Assembly (NCBI GenBank): GCA_041480065.1
Contig: JBGOZF010000001.1
Span: forward strand, 62,001 to 126,000
Origin: Fen-999 sp041480065
GTDB taxonomy: Bacteria; Pseudomonadota; Gammaproteobacteria; Burkholderiales; Rhodocyclaceae
Direction of reading: 5' to 3'
DNA length: 64,000 nucleotides
Shown here piece after piece: positions 1 through 8,467 of the stretch. The notes beneath the pieces were generated by a model, which did no database searches, was not told where the DNA came from, and saw nothing but the letters and a program-made list of their open reading frames with translations. Position 1 is the first letter of the stretch. The number at the start of each line of letters is the position of its first letter. Position numbers and translations under genes: made by a program.

Positions 1-2
1 AC

Positions 3-353
3 CTGCAGGTCACCGACCGCATCAAGGACGTGATCAAGACGGGTGGCGAATGGGTGTCGTCGATCGAGATCGAAGACGTGATCGGCCGCCACCCGGCGGT
101 GGCCGAAGTCGCCGTCATCGGCGTCAAGGACGAGAAGTGGGGCGAACGGCCGCTGGCCATGATCGTCCTCAAGCCCGACCAGGCCGGCAAGATCAGCGCC
201 GCCGACATCCAGGCCCATGTGCGCGGATACGCCGAGCAGGGCCACATCTCGAAATTCGGTGTGCCGGACCAGGTGCGATTCGTCGACAGCCTGGCGCGCA
301 CCAGCGTCGGCAAGCTCAACAAGCGTGCGATGCGCGAACAGTTGAACCAATAA
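3..353 (+). CDS. Acyl-CoA synthetase (AMP-forming), C-terminal part only
   Basis: This is the end of a gene that begins before the window; the reading frame is open from base 3 to the TAA at 351-353. The visible 116 residues are the C-terminal swivel domain of the ANL superfamily: a TDRIKDVIKTGGEW hinge stretch followed by the VSSIEIED loop, and near the end the TSVGKLNKR segment with the catalytic lysine used in adenylation. Such enzymes activate fatty acids to acyl-CoA with ATP. It lies 21 bases before a beta-oxidation dehydrogenase on the same strand, which fits a fatty-acid substrate. Chain-length preference cannot be judged from this fragment. Confidence 0.9.
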   Translation: MQVTDRIKDVIKTGGEWVSSIEIEDVIGRHPAVAEVAVIGVKDEKWGERPLAMIVLKPDQAGKISAADIQAHVRGYAEQGHISKFGVPDQVRFVDSLARTSVGKLNKRAMREQLNQ

Positions 354-374
354 CGATTCACAAGGAGAAATCGA

Positions 375-2753
375 GTGCAGAAACCAATTGTCCGCAAGGC
401 GGCGATCCTCGGCGCCGGCGTCATGGGCGCGCAGATCGCCGCCCACCTGGCCAACGCCGATGTGCCGGTCCTGATGTTCGACCTCACGGCGAAGGACGGC
501 GACCCCAACGGCATCGTCAGGAAGGCCATCGATGGCCTCAAGAAACTGGAACCCTCGCCGCTGGCGGCCAAGGACCGGCTCGCCTACATCGACGCCGCCA
601 ACTACGATCAGCACCTGCCGCTGCTCTCCGAATGCGACCTCGTGATCGAGGCCATCGCCGAGAAGATGGAGTGGAAAGAAGACCTTTACCGCAAGATCGC
701 GTCTTATCTCAAGCCCGGCGCGATCGTCGCCTCGAACACTTCCGGCTTGTCGATCAACCAACTTGCGACGACGCTGCCGGCCGAGCGACGTGCCAATTTC
801 TGCGGCATCCATTTCTTCAACCCGCCGCGCTACATGTCGCTGGTCGAGATCATCCCGACCGCCGATTCGGCGCCGGCCATGCTCGACAACCTCGAGACAT
901 GGCTCACCTCCCGCCTCGGCAAGGGTGTGATCCGCGCCAAGGACACCCCCAACTTCATCGCCAACCGCATCGGCATCTTCTCGATGCTGGCCGTGATGCA
1001 CCACACGACGCGCATGGGACTTGGTTTCGACGAGGTGGATGCGCTGACCGGGCCGAAGATCGGCCGCGCCAAGAGCGCCACCTACCGCACCGCGGACGTG
1101 GTCGGACTCGACACCATGGCGCACGTGATCCGCACCATGCGCGACACGCTGCCCGACGATCCCTGGCATCGCTACTTCGACTCGCCCGCCTGGCTCGCGG
1201 CGCTGATCGAAAAGGGTGCGCTGGGCCAGAAGACCCGCGCCGGCATCTTCCGCAAGGTCGGCAAGGAAATCCAGGTGCTCGATCTGGCGAAGCAGGACTA
1301 CCGGCCTTCCGCCGGCGAGATCGCCGCCGAGGTCGATGCCATCCTGAAGACGAAGAACCCGGCCGAAAAGTTCGCCGCCCTGCGCGCCAGCCAGCACCCG
1401 CAGGCGCAGTTCCTCTGGGCCATCTTCCGCGACGTCTTCCATTACTGCGCCGTGCAGCTCGGCAGCGTCGCCGACAACGCGCGCGACCTCGACTTCGCGA
1501 TGCGCTGGGGCTTCGGCTGGAGCCAGGGTCCGTTCGAGACATGGCAGGCCGCGGGCTGGAAAGCCATCGCGGAAGCAGTTGCCGCCGACATCAAGGCCGG
1601 CGTCACCATGGCCGCCACGCCGCTGCCCGCCTGGGTGATGGAACGCTCGGGCGTACATGAACCAGCCGGCTCGTATTCCGCGGCCGAGAACAAGATCAAG
1701 GCACGCTCCGCCCTGCCCGTCTATGGCCGCCAGCTCTTCACCGAACGCGTGCTCGGCGAAACGCCGGACGCCCGCGGCGAAACCATCTGGGAGAACGAGG
1801 GCGTACGACTGTGGAAGCACCCGCTCGACGCCGGCATCGCCATCGTCTCCTTCAAGTCGAAGATGCACACCGTCGGCGATGAAGTGCTCGACGGCGTGCT
1901 CGAAGCCGTCGCCCGCGCCGAGCGCGACTACGCCGGCCTCGTCGTCTGGCACGAGCCGCCGTTCGCGGTCGGCGCCAATCTCCAGCAGGTGTCCGAAGCC
2001 TGCGCCGCCGGCAAGTTCGACGTCCTCGAAGCGACGGTGGCGAAATTCCAGCGCGCCTCGATGGCCTTGAAGCACGCGCAAGTGCCGACAGTCGCGGCAG
2101 TCCAGGGCATGGCCCTCGGCGGCGGCTGCGAGTTCGTCATGCATGCCGCGCACCGGGTGATGGCGCTGGAAAGCTACTGCGGCCTCGTCGAAGCCGGCGT
2201 CGGCCTGATCCCCGCCGGCGGCGGCTGCAAGGAGTTCGCGCTGCGTGCCGCCGACGTTGCCAAGCGCCAGGCCGGCAACGACCCCTTCTACTTCCTGCAG
2301 AACGTTTTCACCACCATCGCCATGGCCCACGTCTCGAAGAGCGGGCTGGAGGCGCGCGACATGGGCTTCGGCCGCGACAACGACGACCTAGTGTTCAACG
2401 CCAATGAGTTGTTGTACATCGCCCTGCGCCGCGCCCGCGCCATGGCCGAGTCCGGCTGGCGACCGCCGATGCGGGCACGCATGGTCCAGGCGGCGGGCCG
2501 TCCCGGCATCGCCACGCTGGAGATGATGCTGGTGAACATGAAGGAAGGCGGCATGATCTCGGCGCACGACTACCGCGTCGCCAAGGCCGCGGCCACGGCG
2601 CTCTGCGGCGGTGACGTCGAGCCGGGCACGCTGGTCGACGACGAGTGGCTGCTGACCGTCGAGCGCCGCGAATTCGTCGAACTGCTGAAGACCCCCGAAA
2701 CCCAGGCCCGAATCAAGCACATGCTCGAAACTGGCAAGCCCCTGAGGAATTGA
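375..2753 (+). CDS. 3-hydroxyacyl-CoA dehydrogenase / enoyl-CoA hydratase, FadN-like fusion
   Basis: The 792-residue protein starts with GTG at 375, preceded by AAGGAG at 362-367. The N-terminus carries an NAD-binding Rossmann motif (GAGVMGAQIA, about residues 14-23) and the 3-hydroxyacyl-CoA dehydrogenase region with HFFNPP near residue 150. The hydratase (crotonase) domain is C-terminal, about residues 490-700, with ALGGGCEFVMHA as the oxyanion-hole region. This dehydrogenase-first order is that of Bacillus FadN and related proteins, not of E. coli FadB, where the hydratase comes first. It should catalyse the hydration and NAD-dependent oxidation steps of beta-oxidation in the cytoplasm. 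A thiolase follows after an inverted repeat. Confidence 0.93.
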   Translation: MQKPIVRKAAILGAGVMGAQIAAHLANADVPVLMFDLTAKDGDPNGIVRKAIDGLKKLEPSPLAAKDRLAYIDAANYDQHLPLLSECDLVIEAIAEKMEWKEDLYRKIASYLKPGAIVASNTSGLSINQLATTLPAERRANFCGIHFFNPPRYMSLVEIIPTADSAPAMLDNLETWLTSRLGKGVIRAKDTPNFIANRIGIFSMLAVMHHTTRMGLGFDEVDALTGPKIGRAKSATYRTADVVGLDTMAHVIRTMRDTLPDDPWHRYFDSPAWLAALIEKGALGQKTRAGIFRKVGKEIQVLDLAKQDYRPSAGEIAAEVDAILKTKNPAEKFAALRASQHPQAQFLWAIFRDVFHYCAVQLGSVADNARDLDFAMRWGFGWSQGPFETWQAAGWKAIAEAVAADIKAGVTMAATPLPAWVMERSGVHEPAGSYSAAENKIKARSALPVYGRQLFTERVLGETPDARGETIWENEGVRLWKHPLDAGIAIVSFKSKMHTVGDEVLDGVLEAVARAERDYAGLVVWHEPPFAVGANLQQVSEACAAGKFDVLEATVAKFQRASMALKHAQVPTVAAVQGMALGGGCEFVMHAAHRVMALESYCGLVEAGVGLIPAGGGCKEFALRAADVAKRQAGNDPFYFLQNVFTTIAMAHVSKSGLEARDMGFGRDNDDLVFNANELLYIALRRARAMAESGWRPPMRARMVQAAGRPGIATLEMMLVNMKEGGMISAHDYRVAKAAATALCGGDVEPGTLVDDEWLLTVERREFVELLKTPETQARIKHMLETGKPLRN

Positions 2754-2766
2754 TTGAAAATCTTCT

Positions 2767-2857
2767 CACCGCAGAGAACGCAGAGAGCGCAGAGAAAACC
2801 AGAGAACCGAATGAATCGATTCGTTGTATCTCTGCGTCCTCTGCGCTCTCTGCGGTG
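2767..2857. repeat. Inverted repeat of GCAGAG-rich units, MITE/REP-like
   Basis: Two 29-base arms (2767-2795 and 2829-2857) are nearly perfect reverse complements, differing at only a few positions, around a 33-base centre. Each arm is built from short tandem units of the type CGCAGAGA. The centre holds a small palindrome (GAATCGATTC, 2813-2822). The element lies between the dehydrogenase and thiolase genes, which otherwise look like one operon, so the RNA would carry a long hairpin there. The right arm ends about 17 bases before the thiolase start. Similar CCGCAGAG-type intergenic repeats are, to my knowledge, dispersed in many betaproteobacterial genomes; copy number cannot be seen here. 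Confidence 0.8.
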
Positions 2858-2874
2858 AATAAAGGAATTTCGCC

Positions 2875-4074
2875 ATGACCAAACAAGTTCAAGACGCCTA
2901 CATCGTCGCCGCCACGCGCCTGCCGGTGGGCAAGCGCAAGGGCATGTTCCGCACCACCCGGCCCGATGACATGCTGGCCCACGCGCTGCGCTCGGTGCTG
3001 GCGCAGGTACCGCAAATCGATCCGAAACTGGTCGGCGACGTCATCGTCGGCTGCGCCATGCCGGAAGCCGAACAGGGCATGAACGTCGCCCGCATCGGCC
3101 TGCTTCTGGCCGGCATGCCCGACAGCGTGCCGGGCATGACCGTCAACCGCTTCTGCGCCTCGGGCGTGCAGGCGGTGGCCATGGCCGCCGACCGCATCCG
3201 CCTCGGCGAGGCCGACGTCATGATCGCGGCCGGCACCGAAACCATGAGCCTGATGTCGCAGATGATGGGCAACAAGGTGTCGCTCAACCCGGCCGTGTTC
3301 GAGCCGGACGGCAATGCCGCCATCGGCTACGGCATGGGCCTCACGGCAGAGAAGGTGGCGCAGCAGTGGAAAGTCTCGCGCGAGGATCAGGACGCCTTCG
3401 CCGTCGAATCGCATCGCCGCGCCACCGCCGCCATCGCCGCCGGCCACTTCCGGGCCGAGATATCGCCCTACACGGTGAGGAGCCATGTACCGGACTTCGG
3501 CACCAACACCGTTCGCATCGTCGAGAAGCTGTGCGATACCGACGAGGGCCCGCGGCCCGATTCGTCGATGGAAGCGCTGGCGAAACTCAAGCCGGTATTC
3601 GCCGCCAAGGGCTCGGTCACGGCAGGCAATTCCTCGCAGATGTCCGATGGCAGCGGCGCGGTGATGCTGGTGTCCGAGAAGATCCTCAAGCAGTTCAACC
3701 TCGCACCGTTGGCCCGCTTCGCTGGCTTCGCGGTGGCGGGCGTGCCGCCCGAGATCATGGGCATCGGCCCGATCGAGGCGATTCCGCGCGTGCTGGCGCA
3801 GGCCGGTGTCAAGCAGGACGACCTCGGCTGGATCGAGCTCAACGAGGCTTTCGCGGCGCAGTCCCTGGCGGTGATACGGCAGCTCGGGCTCGACCCGGCG
3901 AAGGTGAATCCGCTCGGCGGCGCCATCGCACTCGGCCACCCGCTCGGGGCCACCGGCGCGATCCGCACGGCGACGGTGATGCACGGCCTGCGGCGCACGA
4001 AGCAGAAGTGGGGCATGGTAACTATGTGCATCGGCACCGGCATGGGTGCCGCCGGGTTGTTCGAAGCGCTCTGA
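2875..4074 (+). CDS. Acetyl-CoA C-acyltransferase (thiolase), FadA-like
   Basis: A 399-residue thiolase, the usual length for the family. The acylated cysteine lies in NRFCASG (about Cys94), the GHPLGATGA motif near residue 360 supplies the catalytic histidine, and CIGTGMG near the C-terminus holds the second cysteine. It catalyses the last step of beta-oxidation, releasing acetyl-CoA. AAAGGA lies about 7 bases before the ATG. It forms a functional pair with the upstream dehydrogenase/hydratase. Long-chain specificity is inferred from the neighbouring FadD; an acetoacetyl-CoA thiolase role is less likely in this context. Confidence 0.93.
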   Translation: MTKQVQDAYIVAATRLPVGKRKGMFRTTRPDDMLAHALRSVLAQVPQIDPKLVGDVIVGCAMPEAEQGMNVARIGLLLAGMPDSVPGMTVNRFCASGVQAVAMAADRIRLGEADVMIAAGTETMSLMSQMMGNKVSLNPAVFEPDGNAAIGYGMGLTAEKVAQQWKVSREDQDAFAVESHRRATAAIAAGHFRAEISPYTVRSHVPDFGTNTVRIVEKLCDTDEGPRPDSSMEALAKLKPVFAAKGSVTAGNSSQMSDGSGAVMLVSEKILKQFNLAPLARFAGFAVAGVPPEIMGIGPIEAIPRVLAQAGVKQDDLGWIELNEAFAAQSLAVIRQLGLDPAKVNPLGGAIALGHPLGATGAIRTATVMHGLRRTKQKWGMVTMCIGTGMGAAGLFEAL

Positions 4075-4081
4075 TTCGGAC

Positions 4082-4597
4082 GTGGCCATCAAATGGCTGC
4101 AACGACTGCCCGCCAGTTGGCGGGCACCGCTGATGCGATGGGGATTCAATTTCCATCCCGCGTACCGCGGCAGCGGCGGCCACGTCGAGTATGTGGCCCC
4201 GGACCTGTCGCATATGCGGGTCCGACTGAACCTGAAGCGCAGCACACGCAATGTCTTCGGCACCCTGTTCGGTGGCTCGCTGTTCTCCGTCACCGACGGC
4301 CCGCTGCCGACCATGCTGATGGCAGCGCTGGGACCGGACGTCGTGGTCTGGGACCAGGAGGCGACGATTCGATTCCTGGTGCCCGGGCGAACCACGCTCT
4401 ATGCCGACTTCCGCATCACGCCGGAGGAACTGGCGACCGTGCGCGCCGCCATCGCCCGGGAAGGCAAGGTCCGGCGCAGCTACACTGTTGAACTCAAGGA
4501 TGAACAGGGTATTGTTCACACCGTCGTCGAACGTACCGTCTACATCGCCGACAAGACCCAATACAAGAGCAAGACCATAGAGGGGGACTCACCATGA
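4082..4597 (+). CDS. Hotdog-fold protein, DUF4442/PaaI thioesterase-like
   Basis: A protein of about 171 residues. I chose the GTG at 4082 because it follows the thiolase stop (4074) by seven bases; a start at 4046 would overlap the thiolase. The sequence resembles the DUF4442 hotdog family, with a FGGSLFSVTDGPLPTMLM helix segment and strand-rich C-terminus. Hotdog proteins of this type are often acyl-CoA thioesterases or acyl-binding proteins; the catalytic residue cannot be assigned by eye. It overlaps the next gene by four bases (ATGA), so the two are probably translationally coupled. A role in recycling CoA esters during fatty-acid oxidation is inference. Confidence 0.75.
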   Translation: MAIKWLQRLPASWRAPLMRWGFNFHPAYRGSGGHVEYVAPDLSHMRVRLNLKRSTRNVFGTLFGGSLFSVTDGPLPTMLMAALGPDVVVWDQEATIRFLVPGRTTLYADFRITPEELATVRAAIAREGKVRRSYTVELKDEQGIVHTVVERTVYIADKTQYKSKTIEGDSP

Positions 4598-5163
4598 ATC
4601 GATATGCAGTTATCCTGGTTGCGGCCTTTCTGGCGCTGACCGCCAACCTCGCCGGCGCCGCCGAAGTAGCCGGTGTCCGCGTGGACGACCAGGCGAAGAG
4701 CGGCAATGCCGATCTCGTCCTGAACGGTGCTGGCCTGCGCAAGAAGCTCTTCTTCAAGGTCTACGTCGCCGCGCTCTACCTGCCGAAGAAGACCACCAAC
4801 GCCGGTGAGATCATCGACTCGCGCGAGCCCCGGCGAGTCGCCCTGCACATGATGCGCGACCTGGACGCGGACTCGCTGATCGGCGCGCTCAAGGAGGGCC
4901 TGCAGCACAATCACAGCGAGAGCGAACTGGCGGCCCTGAAGGCCGACATCGAACGCTTCGAAGGCATCATGCACGGCGTCGGCAACGCCAAGACCGGCGA
5001 CGTGGTCGGCATCGACTTCTCCGGCGACGCGACGACCGTCAGCTTCAACGGCCAGGCGCGCGGCAGCGTCCCCGGCTCCGCCTTCGGCCGGGCGCTGCTG
5101 AAGGTCTGGCTCGGCGACAAACCTGCCGACGCCGGATTGAAACAAGCCCTGCTGGGCAACTGA
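4594..5163 (+). CDS. Chalcone-isomerase-like periplasmic protein
   Basis: A 189-residue protein with a clear signal peptide ending near residue 22 (Ala-Gly-Ala-Ala), so the mature protein is exported. The rest fits the bacterial chalcone isomerase-like family: KLFFKVYVAALYLP near residue 50, then VALHMMRDLDADSL, and TVSFNGQARGSVPGSAFGRALLKVWLGDKPAD at the end. In other organisms this fold includes fatty-acid-binding proteins as well as chalcone isomerase, and bacterial members mostly have unknown function. AGAGGGGGA provides a strong ribosome site. Its place between a hotdog protein and fadD suggests fatty-acid binding or uptake, which is inference. Confidence 0.85.
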   Translation: MNRYAVILVAAFLALTANLAGAAEVAGVRVDDQAKSGNADLVLNGAGLRKKLFFKVYVAALYLPKKTTNAGEIIDSREPRRVALHMMRDLDADSLIGALKEGLQHNHSESELAALKADIERFEGIMHGVGNAKTGDVVGIDFSGDATTVSFNGQARGSVPGSAFGRALLKVWLGDKPADAGLKQALLGN

Positions 5164-5178
5164 AGGGGAGCGGGAATC

Positions 5179-6834
5179 ATGGAGAAGGTCTGGCTGAAGA
5201 CTTACCCCCCCACCGTACCGGCGGAAATCGGACCGCTGAAGGACTCGTCCCTGGCCGACCTGATGGAGAAGGCCTGCCAGCGCTACCGGGACAAGGCCGC
5301 CTATCTGAGCATGGGCAAGAGCCTCTCGTACGCCGAACTCGACCGCCTCGCAGGCGAATTCGCCGGCTGGCTGCAAAGCGAGGGCCTCGGCAAGGGCAGC
5401 CGCGTGGCGCTGATGATGCCCAATCTGTTTCAGTATCCGGTCTGCCTGTTCGGCGCACTGCGCGCCGGTTGCGTCGTGGTGAACGTGAATCCGCTCTACA
5501 CCCCGCGCGAACTCGAACACCAGATGAAGGACTCGGGCGCCGAAGCCATCGTCGTGGTGGAGAACTTCGCCCATACCGTCGAACAAGTGCTGTCGCACTG
5601 CCCGGCGCTGCGCCATATCGTCGTCACGCCGATGGGCGAGATGTTGGGCGCACTCAAAGGCACGCTGGTGAACCTGGTGGTGAAGTACGTGAAGAAGCTG
5701 GTGCCGGCCTGGCACATCCCCGGCGCCGTCACGCTCAACAAGGCGCTCGCAGCAGGTGGCAGCCATGGTTTCAATCCGCCGGAACTCGGTCTCGACGATC
5801 TCGCCTTCCTGCAATACACGGGCGGCACCACCGGCATCGCCAAGGGCGCCATGCTCAGCCACCGCAACATCGTCTCCAACGTGACCCAGGCGCATGCCTG
5901 GATCAGTCCCGTGGTGCGCGAGAAGCAGGAACTGATCGTCACGGCGCTACCGCTGTATCACATCTTCGCGCTGACCGCGAACTGCCTCACCTTCCTGCGT
6001 ATCGGCGCCACCAATCTGCTGATCGCCAATCCGCGCGACATCCCCGGCTTCATCAAGGAGCTGAAGAAGCATCCCTTCACGGTCATCACCGGCGTCAACA
6101 CGCTGTTCAACGCCCTGCTCCACAATCCCGAGTTCGCCACGGTCGACTTCTCCCATCTGCTGATCACGCTCGGCGGCGGCATGTCGGTGCAGAAGCCGGT
6201 GGCGGATCAGTGGCAACAGGTGACCGGTAAGCCGCTCGCCCAGGCCTACGGACTCACCGAAACCTCGCCCGCCGTCACCATCAATCCGCTCGACCTGCCG
6301 ACCTTCAACGGCTCCATTGGGCTGCCGGTACCTTCCACCGAAATCTCCATTCGCAACGACGCCGGCGAGGAAGTCAGCCTCACCCAGGTCGGCGAGATCT
6401 GCGTACGCGGGCCGCAGGTGACGCGCGGTTACTGGCAGCGGCCCGAGGAGACCGCGGCCGTGTTCCAACCCGACGGCTTTCTGCGCACGGGCGACATGGG
6501 CTATGTCGACCCGCAAGGCTTTGTCTTCCTGGTCGACCGCAAGAAGGACATGATCCTGGTCTCCGGTTTCAACGTGTACCCCAACGAGGTCGAGGAAGTC
6601 GTCGCCTCGCACCCCGGCGTGCGAGAAGTGGCCGCCATCGGCATACCCAGCGAGCACTCTGGCGAGGCGGTGAAGATCTTCGTCGTGCGCAAGGATCCGA
6701 CGCTCACTCCCGAAGCGATCATCGCCTACTGCCGGACGCAGCTCACCTCCTACAAGGTGCCCCATTTCGTCGAGTTTCGCGACGATCTGCCCAAGACCAA
6801 CGTCGGCAAAGTACTGCGCCGCGCATTGAAATAG
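5179..6834 (+). CDS. fadD: Long-chain fatty acid--CoA ligase
   Basis: A 551-residue ANL-superfamily ligase with full FadD-like length. The AMP/ATP P-loop YTGGTTGIAKGA lies near residue 213, YGLTETSP near 355, the hinge DRKKDMILVSG near 453, and the C-terminal lysine motif TNVGKVLRR at the end. The N-terminus (MEKVWLKTYPP) resembles other proteobacterial FadD proteins. It converts free fatty acids to acyl-CoA at the inner membrane face. It starts 15 bases after the chalcone-isomerase-like gene behind AGGGGAG, and probably belongs to the same transcription unit. Confidence 0.93.
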   Translation: MEKVWLKTYPPTVPAEIGPLKDSSLADLMEKACQRYRDKAAYLSMGKSLSYAELDRLAGEFAGWLQSEGLGKGSRVALMMPNLFQYPVCLFGALRAGCVVVNVNPLYTPRELEHQMKDSGAEAIVVVENFAHTVEQVLSHCPALRHIVVTPMGEMLGALKGTLVNLVVKYVKKLVPAWHIPGAVTLNKALAAGGSHGFNPPELGLDDLAFLQYTGGTTGIAKGAMLSHRNIVSNVTQAHAWISPVVREKQELIVTALPLYHIFALTANCLTFLRIGATNLLIANPRDIPGFIKELKKHPFTVITGVNTLFNALLHNPEFATVDFSHLLITLGGGMSVQKPVADQWQQVTGKPLAQAYGLTETSPAVTINPLDLPTFNGSIGLPVPSTEISIRNDAGEEVSLTQVGEICVRGPQVTRGYWQRPEETAAVFQPDGFLRTGDMGYVDPQGFVFLVDRKKDMILVSGFNVYPNEVEEVVASHPGVREVAAIGIPSEHSGEAVKIFVVRKDPTLTPEAIIAYCRTQLTSYKVPHFVEFRDDLPKTNVGKVLRRALK

Positions 6835-6846
6835 GAGGTTTCACCC

Positions 6847-7773
6847 GTGACCGCTGCAAGCTTGCGCGATCGCCTGGCGCTGCCGGTGATCGCCGCCCCC
6901 ATGTTCATCGTCTCCAACCCGGAGCTGGTCATCGCCCAATGCCGCGGCGGCATCGTCGGCAGTTTCCCGGCGCTGAACGCGCGGCCGCAGGAGGCGCTTG
7001 ACGAGTGGCTGACGCAGATCCGCACCGCCGTCGGCGATGCGCCGTTCGCGGTGAACCAGATCATCCACCAGTCGAATACCCGGCTCGAACACGATCTCGA
7101 TCTGTGCATCCGTCACCAGGTGCCGATCATCATCACCAGCCTGCGCGCGCCCGGCGACGTGGTGAAGCACGTACATGAATACGGCGGCCTCGTCTTCCAC
7201 GACGTCATCAACGTCCGCCATGCCGAAAAGGCGCTCGCCGAGGGCGTCGACGGGCTGATCCTGGTCTGCGCCGGCGCCGGCGGCCACGCCGGCACTTTGA
7301 GCCCGTTCGCGCTCGTCACCGAAGTGCGGAAGATCTTCAAGGGCCCAATCATCCTCGCCGGCGCCATCAGCAACGGCCGCAGCATCCTCGCCGCCCGCGC
7401 GCTGGGCGCCGACTTCGCCTACATGGGCACACGCTTCATCGCCACCCGCGAGGCCAATGCCTCGCAGGCCTACAAGGAAGCCATCGTCGCCGGCACCGCC
7501 GCCGACGTCGTCTACACGCCCTACTTCACCGGCGTCGCCGGCAACTACCTGAAGCCGAGCATCGTCGCCGCCGGCCTCGACCCCGACAACCTGCCCGTGA
7601 AAGACAAGGCTGCGATGAACTTCGACAGCGGCGCCGCCAAGGCCTGGCGCGACATCTGGGGCGTGGGACAAGGCATCGGTGCCATCGACGACATCCCCGG
7701 CGCCGAGGAACTCATCGGGCGGCTGAAGCAGGAATATGCCGCGGCGCTACGCGAACTGACGGGCGGAAGCTGA
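6847..7773 (+). CDS. Nitronate monooxygenase family flavoprotein
   Basis: A 308-residue TIM-barrel FMN protein starting with GTG at 6847 behind AGGAGG (6833-6838). Signature stretches include PVIAAPMFIVSNPELV at the N-terminus, GAGGHAGTLSPFALV near residue 140 (FMN phosphate region) and GAISNGRSILAARALGADFAYMGTRF near 180. Members oxidise alkyl nitronates or act as related FMN oxidoreductases; the true substrate of this one is not evident. It is the last + gene of the fatty-acid cluster and ends four bases before the convergent RES toxin gene, without an obvious terminator between them. Confidence 0.88.
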   Translation: MTAASLRDRLALPVIAAPMFIVSNPELVIAQCRGGIVGSFPALNARPQEALDEWLTQIRTAVGDAPFAVNQIIHQSNTRLEHDLDLCIRHQVPIIITSLRAPGDVVKHVHEYGGLVFHDVINVRHAEKALAEGVDGLILVCAGAGGHAGTLSPFALVTEVRKIFKGPIILAGAISNGRSILAARALGADFAYMGTRFIATREANASQAYKEAIVAGTAADVVYTPYFTGVAGNYLKPSIVAAGLDPDNLPVKDKAAMNFDSGAAKAWRDIWGVGQGIGAIDDIPGAEELIGRLKQEYAAALRELTGGS

Positions 7774-7777
7774 TCCT

Positions 7778-8467
7778 TCAGACCAACCGCAGCATCTGGA
7801 ACACGGCATCGATCGTCTCGCCGTTCCACTGGTACTCCAGGAAAGCAGCATGCAGGCAATCGCTTAGCAGCTTCGGCCGAAACGCTGCCAGACAATCGCC
7901 GCCCGACCGCCGCACGGACGGATAGGCGAGCCCCCAGGCCCCGTCGCCGCGCAACTTGCGGCCCAGCGCCTGGCCGGGGCGATAGTCGTCGGGAGCGAAG
8001 ACATCCGGCTGATCCGCGGCCGCTTTGCGCAAGTCGATCACCTGCCCCTTGGCCTTGACGGTGTAGAGCCGCATCTGCACACGCATCGGCGCCTCACCGG
8101 TAGCGGCCAGGAATTTCGCCGAGTGGTAGCGCGTCTCCGCTACCGCGGTATCGCGATCGTGCGCGCAGTAGAACACCCCGTAGGAACCGTCGCTGAAGCG
8201 GCTGCCGGCCGGGTTAAGGTGCGTGAAGGAAGCCATGATCGGCCCCGTGCCCGGCCCGTACAGCCGCTCGGCGGGCGGCACCAGTTCGATCAGCCCAACC
8301 TCGTCGCGGACGCGATCGTTGGTCATCGCCTCCAGCGCGAACAGCGCATCGAAATCGCCAGCGGAAGCAACGCGGTCGAAAATGTTGATGGCGGGAAATC
8401 GCGTCGGAATGACGCGGTACGCCGGATTCCAGTTCAGGCGCGCGACGGGCCAGCTCTGCGGCTTCAA
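7778..8467 (-). CDS. RES-domain toxin of a type II toxin-antitoxin pair
   Basis: About 229 residues with a RES domain: YRVIP near the N-terminus (Arg), GSRFSDGSYGVFYCA in the middle (Tyr), and the DTAVAETRYH segment with the conserved Glu. RES toxins degrade NAD+ in the bacterial cytoplasm. No ATG is available at a sensible place; the TTG at 8467-8465 overlaps the antitoxin stop as TTGA, which is why I chose it. The frame stays open further upstream inside the antitoxin gene, so the start is uncertain. The gene directly follows an Xre/MbcA-type antitoxin, the usual order for this family. Confidence 0.85.
   Translation of the reverse strand: MKPQSWPVARLNWNPAYRVIPTRFPAINIFDRVASAGDFDALFALEAMTNDRVRDEVGLIELVPPAERLYGPGTGPIMASFTHLNPAGSRFSDGSYGVFYCAHDRDTAVAETRYHSAKFLAATGEAPMRVQMRLYTVKAKGQVIDLRKAAADQPDVFAPDDYRPGQALGRKLRGDGAWGLAYPSVRRSGGDCLAAFRPKLLSDCLHAAFLEYQWNGETIDAVFQMLRLV

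Noticed and set aside
2713..4395. Long open frame on the - strand across the thiolase gene
   Set aside because: It is the antisense shadow of GC-rich coding DNA; the + strand thiolase has all catalytic motifs.
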